This document shows, one piece after another, positions 26,800 to 37,000 of a stretch of 64,000 bases of DNA. Every line of letters begins with the position of its first letter. Within the stretch, counting starts at the first letter, position 1. Made by a program: the position numbers and the translations under genes. The stretch comes from an uncultured Endozoicomonas sp. (GTDB taxonomy: Bacteria > Pseudomonadota > Gammaproteobacteria > Pseudomonadales > Endozoicomonadaceae), in the NCBI RefSeq assembly GCF_947495845.1, contig NZ_CANMAO010000009.1:1-64000 (forward strand), written 5' to 3'. Below the pieces are notes generated by a model that searched no databases, was not told where the DNA came from, and worked only from the letters and a program-made list of their open reading frames with translations.

Positions 26800-28212
26800 A
26801 TGAGTGCTAACCCTGATACGGCTGCCATTTCAACTGCTACCGAGGTAACGGATTACCGTGTGGCCGATATTTCCCTGGCTGAGTGGGGGCGCCGCGAAAT
26901 ACAGATTGCCGAAGGTGAAATGCCTGCTCTGATGGCCATTCGCGCCAAATACCGTGATCAGCAGCCCCTTAAGAATGCAAAGATCATGGGTTGCATCCAT
27001 ATGACTATCCAGACAGCGGTACTGATCGAAACCCTGATTGAACTGGGTGCCGATGTTCGCTGGTCTTCCTGTAATATCTTCTCTACTCAAGACCATGCGG
27101 CGGCGGCTATTGCAGCGGCAGGTATTCCTGTTTTTGCCTGGAAAGGTGAAACTGACGAAGAGTTCTGGTGGTGCATTGAGCAAACCATTCTCGATGGTAA
27201 AGGCAACCCATGGGATGCCAATATGATTCTGGACGACGGTGGCGATCTAACTCTGCTGCTCCATGACAAATACCCTGAAATGCTGGATGCCATCCACGGT
27301 ATTTCTGAAGAAACCACCACCGGCGTGCATCGCCTGCTGGAAATGCTGGAAAAAGGTACGTTGAAGGTACCAGCAATCAACGTTAACGATGCGGTCACCA
27401 AGAGCAAGAACGACAATAAATACGGTTGCCGCCATTCCCTGAATGACGCCATCAAGCGCGGCACAGACCACCTGCTCTCTGGTAAGAAAGCACTGGTGGT
27501 TGGTTATGGTGATGTGGGTAAAGGTTCTGCCGCTTCGCTTCGTCAGGAAGGCATGATCGTTAAGGTGACAGAAGTGGATCCTATCTGTGCCATGCAGGCC
27601 TGTATGGATGGTTATGAAGTTGTGTCTCCTTACCTCGATGGTGTTAATGATGGAACACTGGCTTCTATTGATAAGGCACTCCTTGGCACCACAGACCTGT
27701 TGGTAACCACCACCGGTAACGTTCACGTTTGTGACCGCAACATGCTTCAAAGTCTCAAAAATGGCTGTGTGGTGTGCAACATTGGCCACTTTGATACTGA
27801 AATCGATACTCAGTTCATGCGTGATCACTGGCGCTGGGAAGAAATCAAACCGCAGGTGCATAAAATCCTGCGTGATGAGTCGTCTAACGATCATCTGATT
27901 CTTTTGTCCGAAGGCCGTTTGGTCAACCTTGGCAATGCTACCGGCCATCCGTCGCGTATTATGGATGGTTCATTTGCTAACCAGGTATTGGCACAGATTC
28001 ATCTGTTTGAAAGCAAGTTTGCCGACCTGCCTGCAGATCAGAAAGCGGCTAACCTGTCAGTGACCGTCTTGCCGAAAAAGCTTGATGAAGAAGTGGCGGC
28101 TTACATGGTCGAAGGCTTTGGTGGCGTGATCACCAAGCTGACCAATGAGCAGGCGGGCTATATTAATGTGCCTGTTGAGGGTCCGTTCAAAAGCGACGAC
28201 TACAAGTATTAA
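26800..28212 (+). CDS. ahcY: Adenosylhomocysteinase (S-adenosylhomocysteine hydrolase)
   Basis: 470 residues, the long proteobacterial form. It hydrolyses S-adenosylhomocysteine to homocysteine and adenosine with bound NAD+. It shows [49 protein letters not shown], the extra [19 protein letters not shown] region, NAD motif [23 protein letters not shown] and the C-terminal YKY, which reaches the NAD site of the neighbouring subunit. It is the second half of the SAM-recycling block and is followed by metF. Confidence 0.97.
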   Translation: MSANPDTAAISTATEVTDYRVADISLAEWGRREIQIAEGEMPALMAIRAKYRDQQPLKNAKIMGCIHMTIQTAVLIETLIELGADVRWSSCNIFSTQDHAAAAIAAAGIPVFAWKGETDEEFWWCIEQTILDGKGNPWDANMILDDGGDLTLLLHDKYPEMLDAIHGISEETTTGVHRLLEMLEKGTLKVPAINVNDAVTKSKNDNKYGCRHSLNDAIKRGTDHLLSGKKALVVGYGDVGKGSAASLRQEGMIVKVTEVDPICAMQACMDGYEVVSPYLDGVNDGTLASIDKALLGTTDLLVTTTGNVHVCDRNMLQSLKNGCVVCNIGHFDTEIDTQFMRDHWRWEEIKPQVHKILRDESSNDHLILLSEGRLVNLGNATGHPSRIMDGSFANQVLAQIHLFESKFADLPADQKAANLSVTVLPKKLDEEVAAYMVEGFGGVITKLTNEQAGYINVPVEGPFKSDDYKY

Positions 28213-28220
28213 GTCAGTAT

Positions 28221-28250
28221 GCGACTGATGCTGTTAGATGTATCAGTCGC
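28221..28250 (+). other. Hairpin between ahcY and metF
   Basis: GCGACTGAT and ATCAGTCGC form a perfect nine-pair stem, followed by TTTAC, 20 bp before the metF start. It could attenuate or stabilise the ahcY end of the shared transcript; there is no long T-run, so it is not a full terminator. Confidence 0.5.
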
Positions 28251-28270
28251 TTTACCCTACGGTATTCATC

Positions 28271-29131
28271 ATGTCTGCAACAACAAGTAAAAAAATCCCG
28301 ATCAGTTTTGAATTCTTTCCTACTAAAACGGAAGAAGGCGCTCAGAAACTTGCGCAGCACGCTCTGAATCTTGCGGCGTACCAGCCGGAATTCTTCTCAG
28401 TCACCTATGGTGCTGGCGGTTCTACAAAAGATCGTACTCTTGATACAGTACTCACCACTCAGAGCAAAACCAATATTGCTACCGCACCACACCTTTCCTG
28501 CGTTGGCGATTCCCGGGAGCAGCTTAGGGAGCTTCTGAACTTTTACCGCAGTAAAGATATTACTCGTATTGTCGCCCTGAGAGGTGACTTACCCTCGGGT
28601 ATGGGGCGTGACATTGGTGAGTTGCGATATGCTAATGAGCTGGTTGAGTTTATTCGTGAAGAAACTGGCGATCATTTTCATATTGAAGTTGCCGCCTATC
28701 CAGAGTCGCATCCACAAGCGCCTAACTTTGAAACAGATCTGGAAAACTTTCAGCGCAAAGTGAATGCCGGTGCCGATTCGGCAATCACCCAGTATTTTTT
28801 CAATCCTGATAGCTATTTCTATTTTGTTGAGCGTGTCAGAGCCATGGGTATTGATGTGCCGATTGTGCCGGGCATTATGCCGATCACCAACTACAGTCGG
28901 TTGGCTCGCTTCTCCGATGCCTGTGGTGCCGAGATGCCGAGATGGGTTCGCAAGCAGCTAGAAGCCTATGGAGATGATGTCGGCAGCATCAAAAAGTTTG
29001 GTGAAGAGGTAATTAGCCGACTGTGCGAAAGGCTAATTGAAGGCGGTGCGCCAGCGTTGCACTTCTATACGCTGAATCAGTCTGCATCTTGTGAGGCAAT
29101 ATGTAACAACCTGCAGATTGGTTCAAAATAG
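28271..29131 (+). CDS. metF: 5,10-methylenetetrahydrofolate reductase
   Basis: 286 residues; E. coli MetF has 296. This flavoenzyme reduces methylenetetrahydrofolate to methyltetrahydrofolate for methionine synthesis. Motifs are ISFEFFPTKTEEG with the catalytic Glu, FFSVTYGAGGSTKDRT, HLSCVGDSREQL, RIVALRGDLPSG, HIEVAAYPESHP, ADSAITQYFFN and VPIVPGIMPITNY. I start at ATG 28271; the in-frame ATG at 28238 lies inside the hairpin. It is expected to be co-transcribed with ahcY. Confidence 0.95.
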   Translation: MSATTSKKIPISFEFFPTKTEEGAQKLAQHALNLAAYQPEFFSVTYGAGGSTKDRTLDTVLTTQSKTNIATAPHLSCVGDSREQLRELLNFYRSKDITRIVALRGDLPSGMGRDIGELRYANELVEFIREETGDHFHIEVAAYPESHPQAPNFETDLENFQRKVNAGADSAITQYFFNPDSYFYFVERVRAMGIDVPIVPGIMPITNYSRLARFSDACGAEMPRWVRKQLEAYGDDVGSIKKFGEEVISRLCERLIEGGAPALHFYTLNQSASCEAICNNLQIGSK

Positions 29132-29174
29132 ACTATAAGGTAAACAATTCTTAAGTTTGTTGCCAAAGGTAGTC

Positions 29175-29756
29175 ATGAATCAAATTTGCAGTAATATCGC
29201 CTCAGGAGTTAATTTCTGTTTACATACGCTCAGAGAAGTAAAAAGCACTCCGGTAAATAATTTTCAAGTGCTGGCCACAATTAATCAGACTGAATGCAAG
29301 TCTAATTGTGGCTTTGTGGCGATGCGAGTTTATGACTGCCTTTCAGGCAGGGGGTGCAATCCTATACGGTCTCACGATTCCAAAGCTCTTGACCCATTAT
29401 GTGAACGTGACGTCTACGGAAAGCTGGATGATGCTTATATGGGTGAAAAATCATTCCGGTTTGAGTGCTTTACCGGCTCACAAATAGATATTATTTTCCA
29501 GTGTGAACAAATACTTCTTGAATTGAATTTGTATGAGCACGCAATTGTCAATTTCCAATACATCTTAGGTGATGGTTCAACGAAGGGGCACTTTATTAAT
29601 GTGCTGCAAGTTGAAGAGGGTTATCAAATTATTGATGCGATCGATGAACAGGAGTTCTACCGCTATTTCTCATATTACAATCTGTATGATTACTTCCATG
29701 TGAAACTTCCTCGTGTCGGTGCTGAATCTTTGAGTAAAATAAGCATTATTTTCTGA
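29175..29756 (+). CDS. Orphan protein with papain-fold-toxin-like Cys/His/Asp layout
   Basis: 193 residues from ATG 29175, with AAAGG five bases upstream. I cannot assign it firmly. NCGFVAMRVYDCLSGRG (Cys45), KGHFINVLQVEEG (His139) and YQIIDAIDEQ (Asp154) recall the Cys...GH-x-x-N-V...D layout of the Tox-PL papain-fold glutamine deamidases found in polymorphic toxins and effectors. The spacing is plausible for such a domain, which would span nearly the whole protein. There is no signal peptide or membrane segment and an unusually high number of Cys. It lies between metF and rsmE, with no adjacent gene that looks like an immunity protein. Alternative: an unrelated cysteine-rich orphan. Confidence 0.6.
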   Translation: MNQICSNIASGVNFCLHTLREVKSTPVNNFQVLATINQTECKSNCGFVAMRVYDCLSGRGCNPIRSHDSKALDPLCERDVYGKLDDAYMGEKSFRFECFTGSQIDIIFQCEQILLELNLYEHAIVNFQYILGDGSTKGHFINVLQVEEGYQIIDAIDEQEFYRYFSYYNLYDYFHVKLPRVGAESLSKISIIF

Positions 29757-29775
29757 TGTTATTTTCATTCTACTT

Positions 29776-30501
29776 ATGAGAAACCCTCGAATTTTTTCTG
29801 ATCAGCCTCTTCAGGCAAACAGCTCGGTTGAACTCGCTGAAAGTGCGGCCAATCATGTTGGGCGTGTGCTTCGTATGAAAGTGGATGAACCTCTGGTTTT
29901 GTTTAATGGACAGGGCGGTGCGTGGCAGGGAAAGGTGGAAAGCGTTAGTAAAAAGTCAGTGACCGTTTATTTAGATAACCTTATTGAAGGCGATGCTCAA
30001 TCTCCTCTTACCATTGAGCTTGGTCAGACCTTAAGCCGTGGTGAACGGATGGATTATGCTATCCAAAAAGCCACAGAGGCGGGTGTTACATCAATCACGC
30101 CTTTGTGGAGTGAGCGGTGTGAAGTAAAATTGAATGCGGAACGCTTGGATAAAAGAGTTAAGCATTGGCAGCAGATTGCCATCAGTGCCTGTGAGCAGTG
30201 CGGGCGCAACATTATTCCAGTGATTCATCCACCGGTGAAGCTTGAGGAGTGGTTATCCACAAGAAAGACGAATCTTAATTTTGTTCTGCACCACCGGACA
30301 AAAGAACAGTTAAGTGGCTACGAAGCACCAGAATCAGTTTCTCTGTTGATTGGTCCTGAAGGAGGTTTGACGGTAGACGAGATTGTCATGGCTGAGCAAA
30401 AGCAATTTAATCCGCTAGCTCTTGGTCCACGAGTATTACGAACTGAAACAGCACCAGTGGTCGCGATCTCTTTGATGCAATATTTGTGGGGAGATTATTA
30501 A
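29776..30501 (+). CDS. rsmE: 16S rRNA m3U1498 methyltransferase
   Basis: 241 residues; E. coli RsmE has 243. It methylates U1498 in 16S rRNA using SAM. The N-terminal PUA-like domain is recognised by MRNPRIFSDQPL and NHVGRVLRMK. The C-terminal SPOUT knot shows QKATEAGVTSITPLWSERC, SACEQCGRNIIP, LLIGPEGGLTVDE and LGPRVLRTETAPV. It starts 19 bp after the orphan gene and ends in a shared bidirectional terminator. Confidence 0.95.
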   Translation: MRNPRIFSDQPLQANSSVELAESAANHVGRVLRMKVDEPLVLFNGQGGAWQGKVESVSKKSVTVYLDNLIEGDAQSPLTIELGQTLSRGERMDYAIQKATEAGVTSITPLWSERCEVKLNAERLDKRVKHWQQIAISACEQCGRNIIPVIHPPVKLEEWLSTRKTNLNFVLHHRTKEQLSGYEAPESVSLLIGPEGGLTVDEIVMAEQKQFNPLALGPRVLRTETAPVVAISLMQYLWGDY

Positions 30502-30524
30502 AAGGGAGCGTGACTCCCTTTTAA
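30498..30524. terminator. Bidirectional terminator between rsmE and chpC
   Basis: TTAAAAGGGAG-CGTGA-CTCCCTTTTAA, an 11-pair stem with A-tract and T-tract flanks, between converging genes. It works in either direction. Confidence 0.85.
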
Positions 30525-30539
30525 TCGGAGCTGCCAGAC

Positions 30540-30998
30540 CTAGACGACTTCGGCAGTATTTCGAGCAGAAACCGCCTGCTCAAGCGCTTGTTCAAGCAGT
30601 GTCAGGTTTGGAATAGAGGCGGGGATATCCTTGAGAATAACTCGATGTTGCTCCATTGGGCCCGCTTCTTCAGCCGAGTTTCGTAACTCTTCTTTAACGA
30701 TGGTAAGGGGCTGTGGAATCCCCTGAACCACCAATCCATAGAAACCGTAATTACTGCCCTTTGTCGTACGATTAATAATGGCAATCCGGTTGGTGGCTGA
30801 GAACTCCGTAAACCGGCCTTTATTCATTCGCTCAAATGAGATGACAGGCACTTTTTCACCACGCCAGCGAATGTCACCCAGCAACCAATCCAGTTCAGGA
30901 TAGTTGTCCTCTGGCCTGGTGTAGTCAGTATTACCCGCCAGGCAGACTGCCGGTATCAGCAAAGGTCGCTGCTGGATGGGCAGCAGCACCGATGTCAT
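30540..30998 (-). CDS. chpC: CheW-like adaptor of the Chp system
   Basis: 152 residues from the internal ATG 30998 (MTSVLLPIQQRPLLIPA), which has AGGA upstream; starting at 31016 would add six. A CheW fold is seen from PIQQRPLLIPAV through LLGDIRWRGEKVPVISFERM and NRIAIINRT. In P. aeruginosa, ChpC is a second adaptor that couples receptors to ChpA. It follows chpA by about 43 bp on the minus strand and is the last gene of the cluster here. Confidence 0.8.
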   Translation of the reverse strand: MTSVLLPIQQRPLLIPAVCLAGNTDYTRPEDNYPELDWLLGDIRWRGEKVPVISFERMNKGRFTEFSATNRIAIINRTTKGSNYGFYGLVVQGIPQPLTIVKEELRNSAEEAGPMEQHRVILKDIPASIPNLTLLEQALEQAVSARNTAEVV

Positions 30999-31041
30999 GT
31001 GATGAATTCCTGGCATAGCACTATTCTCTTAGTCGCTTGGC

Positions 31042-34000
31042 TTAAGCTGTTTCAGTCATAATCAGGGTTTTAATAGCTTTGAGCAATGGGCCTTCCTGGA
31101 AAGGTTTACCAATATACTCGTTGACACCAAGGCTCATGGCTCGAGTTCGGTGTTTCTCACCGGTTCGTGACGTGATCATGATAATTGGCAGATCATTCAG
31201 CTCAGGGTCATTACGCACGGAGCTGGCGACCTCAAAGCCATCCATTCTCGGCATTTCAATATCAAGCAGCATGATATCCGGCTTCTGCTCAGCCAGCATG
31301 GCCAGAGCTTCAACACCATCCCGGGCAGATGACACTTCATAGCCTTGGCGGGTCAGTAGACGGCTAGTCACTTTTCGCACAGTTACGGAGTCGTCTACGA
31401 TCAGTACTTTCGCGACTTTCTCACTCTTTTCAGCTTCGTCTTTAATCGTAGCTTTAATATGCGACAGCAGACGTCTGCGATAGAGTGCCGCCGGGTCGAG
31501 AATCACCACTACTCGACCATCACCCAGAATGGTGGCACCGTTCACACCCGCCAGGCCAGAAAACTGAAGACCCAGACTTTTGGTGATAATTTCACGGCTA
31601 CCAATAATCGCATCGACGTGTACGGCAACATTATCGTTACCACGTTGAACCAGAACCACCGGGCATTGGCCTTCACTGATCTTAGGAATACTGGTGCCCA
31701 GCAGAGCGCCCATATAAATCAGTTTGTGCTCAGTACCATTACCATAAACCAATGGTGAATTGTTGTGGTAGCAGTCGGTCAGGATATCCGATGACATCAT
31801 AGAGATACCATCAATGGCATGCATAGGCAGTGCATATAAACTACCGCCGACTTCCACCATCAGCGCACGGTTGATGGAAAGAGTAAAAGGCAGGCGCAGA
31901 GAAAAGTGAGTACCTTCGCCGGTTTCTGATTTCACCTGAATGCTGCCGCCCAGCTGCCGAACAGAACTGTTTACTACGTCCAGACCCACACCACGCCCAG
32001 AAATATGGGTAATGCTACTGGCGGTGCTGAAGCCAGAACGCATAATCAATTCAAGCGCTTCCTGGTCAGACAGTTGAGCACTTTTACTGATCAAGCCCTG
32101 CTCAATTGCTTTTGCTTTGACGGCTTCAACATCAATACCACGACCATCGTCAGACAGTTCGATGACCACATCGGAGCCATCGCGACGAATGGAGATAGAA
32201 ATTTGTCCAATATCCGGTTTGCCAAGGCGCTGACGATCTTCGATAGCGTTTTCAATACCGTGACCGATGGCGTTTCTCAGCATGTGCTCAAGTGGTGCAA
32301 GCACACGCTCGAGCATAGTTCTGTCCATCTCACCTTCGGCATTACCAACCATCAGCTCAACAGGTTTACCCAGTTCATCAGACACTTGTCTGACGATTTT
32401 GCGGAGTCTTGGTACCAGGCGACTGAAGGAAACCATCCGGGCTTTCATCAGTTTTTCCTGAAGCTCGATCTGAGTCCTGGATTGCTGTGCCAGCAGGCCT
32501 TCCATGTCTTTGGTTTTTTCTTGCATCGCTTCGCGCAAATCCACCAGGTCAGATGCCGACTCGACCAGAGCGTGGGAAAGCTGTGAAAGCTCTGAGTACT
32601 GATCCATTTCCAGCGGATCAAAGTCTGGATTTTCACCAAGGTCTCCCTGGTGACGGGACATAATCTGGGTTTGTGTTTCAATATCCAGACGTTTCAACTG
32701 TTCCCGCACACGAAGAATGGTTCGATTCATTTCGTCCAGTGTTCGGGCAGTGTCAGCCGTTTGCTGCTCAATGCGAGAGCGGCTGATGCTGGACTCACCG
32801 GCCAGATTGATCAGTGTTTCCAGCAGATCAGATGGAACACGAATCATCTCGCTGGGTGCTGTCTGAAGTGCAACGCCTTCCGATGCAGGAGTGTTTTGAG
32901 TGGCAACCTTAATGGTGGAAACGGGCTCCAAAGGGTTAGCCGTTTCTGTCGAAATTTGTACTGGCGTTATCTCAGCTCTTTCTGCTACTTCAGCGAACTG
33001 CGCCGGTGTGATGGCACTGGCCAGGCTCTGAACCGATTCAGGTGATGCGAGATAATCCGGCAGTACCTCAACCTCAGGAGCGGTATCTCCGGAGATCAAA
33101 CGCTGTTTCCATGATTGCAGCTCTTCCAGCATGTTGGCAGTGCTTGGTAGCGCCATACCGGTGCTGAGGTTTTTCAGTGATGACTCAATGGTGTCGTGTG
33201 TTTTCTGAATCAGTGCCAGTGGTGCACGATCAGAGGTACACCGACCCGTGGTGATCACTTCATAAATATCTTCCAGTGCGTGGCAGAGATCTCCAAGCTC
33301 ATAGAGTTCTGCCATACGCGCACCACCTTTCAGGGTGTGCAGGCTACGCTGAAGTTCATGTACCGGGTGTAAATCGTCCGGTGCATCAAGCCAGACCTCC
33401 AATGCCTGGGCAGAATCTTCGAGAAGCTCAAAGGCTTCTTCAATAAAGTTCTGGCGCAACTCCAGCTCATATTCATCCAGTTGAGCTGTGGCTGTAGCAG
33501 GCGTCGCGGGTGAAGGCTTAGGTGTGATTTCTGTTGGTTTATTATTGGCAGGCGCTGTAATAACAATTTCTTCAACAGCGCTGTCGTCCAATTCTTCAAT
33601 AACGATATCCGGTATCACCGGTTCAACTGGAGCGGGAGAGGCTTCAATGGATTGTAATGCCTGCTGTTCATTCAGCAACAGGGCCAGAGCTTTTCGTAAA
33701 TCGGCAAAGACTGCTTGTGGTGACTCAGGCGTTTGCTGAGAAGCCACCTGATTCATCATCTCCACCAGTGCCTCAAAACCATCCATAAATGGCATTAGCA
33801 GCAGTTCTGGAAGAGAAGACTCTCGGGTTTCAAGGTAGGTGCAGACGTCAAGAAGCACGTCGCAGAGTTCAGCCATCGTAGCAAGACTGGCTTCGGTGGC
33901 ATTTGCAGTGAGAACCCGAAGCTCAAACTTGAACCTCTCGAGCTCTTCCTTCGGAATGCCATTTACCCAGCCTTTCAGGAACGTGTTGGCGTCCAATAGA

Positions 34001-37000
34001 AGGTCAAGGTCGTTAGATAAGAATAATGATGCCTGTTGTCCCTGCTGAGTGACAATCGTTGCAGGTGCGTCGTGAGACGAGTCATCCTGCAGGCTGTTAC
34101 TAAGCAACTGGCTATGGAGAGCCGCAATCCAATTAAGGTAATTATCAACCTTCAGTTCAACCGGTTTGGCGCCGCCATGGAGTTGGACTAAAGCGTCTTC
34201 AATCAGATCAATGCCCTGTTCCAGCATACTGATAATCTGACTGTCTGCTGGCACCAGGTGTGCCCGGAACTCTTTCACCGTTCTCTCAATGGCAGCAATC
34301 AGGTCTGCCAGAGGGGTGATATCTGCCATGTAAGCACTGCCTTTCAGCGTATGCAGTGCGCGTTGAACGGTGTCGCTTATCTGGATGCTGTCACCCAGTT
34401 GATAAAACCGCTCGATGAAATCTTTGACAACGGCCAGATGACTTCTGGCTTCGTTGTCAAAAATCTCCAGAAGCTGTTGGTCATACTCTTCGTCAGACTC
34501 TTCGTTAGTGCCTTCATTCGAACCTGGTTGAATCTCTTCGGCGATACTAATGCCTTCAACTGCAGGTACTACTTCACCAAAGAGGACTGCAGGGTCATCT
34601 TGTGCATCACTTTCAGGTTCTTCCTGCTCGACAACAAAACTCAGGCCTTTGGCAAGGGCATCTGCTTTCTCCATGCAGACCAGAACTTCCGGCGTCAGTT
34701 GTTGGTTTTGAGAAGCGAAGTCCTGAACCAGTTCTGGCAGCATGACAATGACGTCGTCTATCAGCTGGATCATGCCATCAGAGATATTGATCTTTCCATC
34801 GATCAACTGATTCAGCATGCTTTCGATAGACCAGCCGAGTTCTCCAATAACTTCAGCGCCTATCATACGTCCACTGCCTTTTAAGGTGTGGAAGGCACGA
34901 CGAACTTCAGTCCGGCTGCGTACATCATCACGGTCTTTACGCCAGATGGCGTATTGCTCGGTCAGAAGCTCCTGAACTTCGGTCGCTTCTTCTACAAAGA
35001 TTTCACCCAGATCTTCTTCGTCATCCAGAGTGAAATCCAGAACATTATCGCTCAGCGCCAGTGAGGCTTCGATTTCTGGTCCGATAGGATCGGCTTCGAA
35101 CTCAGACTCATCAAACTCCATATCGTCGAGGGATAGAATTTGGTCATCCAGAATGGGTTCAGGACTGTTTTGAGCCGATTCTGATGTTTCAATCTCGAAG
35201 GTTAAATCGTCGGAAGCGAAGTCAGTGAACAGGGCTTCGTCGTTTTCTTTGGTTTCTTCTAAGGTTTGTTCAGCTGTCTCAGCCTTTGCACTATCTAGTT
35301 TGAAATCGATAGAAAGGTTAGCGTCATCTACTGTGTTCTGCGCTTCAACCTTTTCTGGCTCAGGCGTAGCGCTAGAGATGGTTGGGCTGAAATCGATGGA
35401 TAGGTTATAACCATCGTCGCTCTGGCTGCTTTCAACGACCTGTACCTGCTCCTTAGTTACAGGCTTTTCGTAATTGAACTCCAGAACATGGTCGTTTGTA
35501 TCGGTAGGCTGTGCAGCTTGTTGTTCTTTCTTTTCTTCATCGCTGAGCAGGTGGCTGGCAAAAGGGTTCACCTTTTCGCCAACCGGTTTTGTTGTTGGTG
35601 CTGGTTTATTTTCTGGAATGGATGGTGCAGGTGTTCTGGCTTCCAGCTTTTCGATACTTTGCTGAGTGATATCCAGAGTCTTCTCAGTGAAGTTGGATAC
35701 ACCGGTAGTCAACTGTTCCAGATAATACTCAACACTGGACAGAGCATCAGCCAATGCTTCAAGTTCATCAAGCTCTGGCTTAGCGGTGATTTCTAACCAT
35801 TGATTTTTAATGTAATTGGAGCACCGCCCCATCAAGTCAGCAACACGTGGTAATGGAATAATGGCCAGGCTGCCCTGAATGCTCTTGAGCATCGGGATCA
35901 ATTTAGTCAGAAACTCCTTGTTTTCATTGCTACCCAGATAATCAACTAACGTGCCCTTTGCCTGCTCAAGGGTTTCGCGGGCTTCATGAATAACCGTTTG
36001 ATGAATATCACTCATCTGCGAAGATTCTGAACCATCGCCCGTAACGGTGGGGCGATAACTCATGAACTGATTGAGTCCGGTTTCAACTTCCAGTAAACGA
36101 GCGGCAATATCAATCAGCGAATTATTAATTTCGGCAGGGTTTGGCTGTTCAGTGGTCAGAATCAGATGCAGGCTTTCTGACTCTTTTTGCATGGTGCTTT
36201 GTAGTTTATCGAGGCCAAGCATACGAAGAGTATCAGTAATCTGCTGGCACACCGGCATGTGTTCTTGAAGCCGCTCTCTGTTGGTCTCAGGGTTGAGAAT
36301 GTACAGGTCTAAAGCGTCTTTGACGTTAGCAAGTTCTTCTTTAATGGCGCTGACGACAGGTGCCGTTGCCTGGAAGTTCGTCAGTTTTTCATCAGCCTGA
36401 TTTTGTTCCAGCGCTTTATCCAAACCATAGCGATGCTTCAGTGAGAGCAGTAATGCGTTGTTGCTTTCTGCTTTACCCACACGGTATAGGATATGACGAA
36501 GAAGCTCTTCGTCTGGAGTGGTGTTAATACGACGAATGTCGTCACCAGTCAGGAGTTTCAGCTCATTATCCATTTTGCGCAGAATGGAAATGGCATGATT
36601 ATCGGCAGCAATTGCACCTTCCCGCAGGCCTTCTGCAAGCCCGGTCGCTGCATCCCACAGTGGAGACAATGGGGAGTCCCAGCAAAGGTTTTGCATCTTG
36701 GCAAAAATTTTACCAATGATCACCAGCTGCTGCTCTTGCTGGCTGCCTCTTAAAACACCGGCCAGCGACAGCTGGTATTTCTGGCGCATTTTACGCACCA
36801 GCGGGGTAAAGCCGCCTGCCTGAATCTTTGCCAATTGTTCATCAGCAATAGGCTCATTGGCGATGACAATCGTCGGTGAAAAAAAGTCCAGATCGGATAG
36901 TGCAGATTCACCTCGAAGCTGTCGCATGTCACTTAAGAGTTTTTGAAACAGCCTTGGGTTGTCCCTTCCGGTTCTTGAAATCTGAACCAGATAATCAGGC

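Noticed and set aside
27247-27948. 233-codon minus-strand frame over ahcY
   Set aside because: Antisense shadow of a strongly conserved enzyme.
28221-28250. S-adenosylhomocysteine riboswitch before metF
   Set aside because: Only a simple nine-pair hairpin is present; the conserved core of that riboswitch is not seen, and operator-based control by the SahR-like protein explains the locus.
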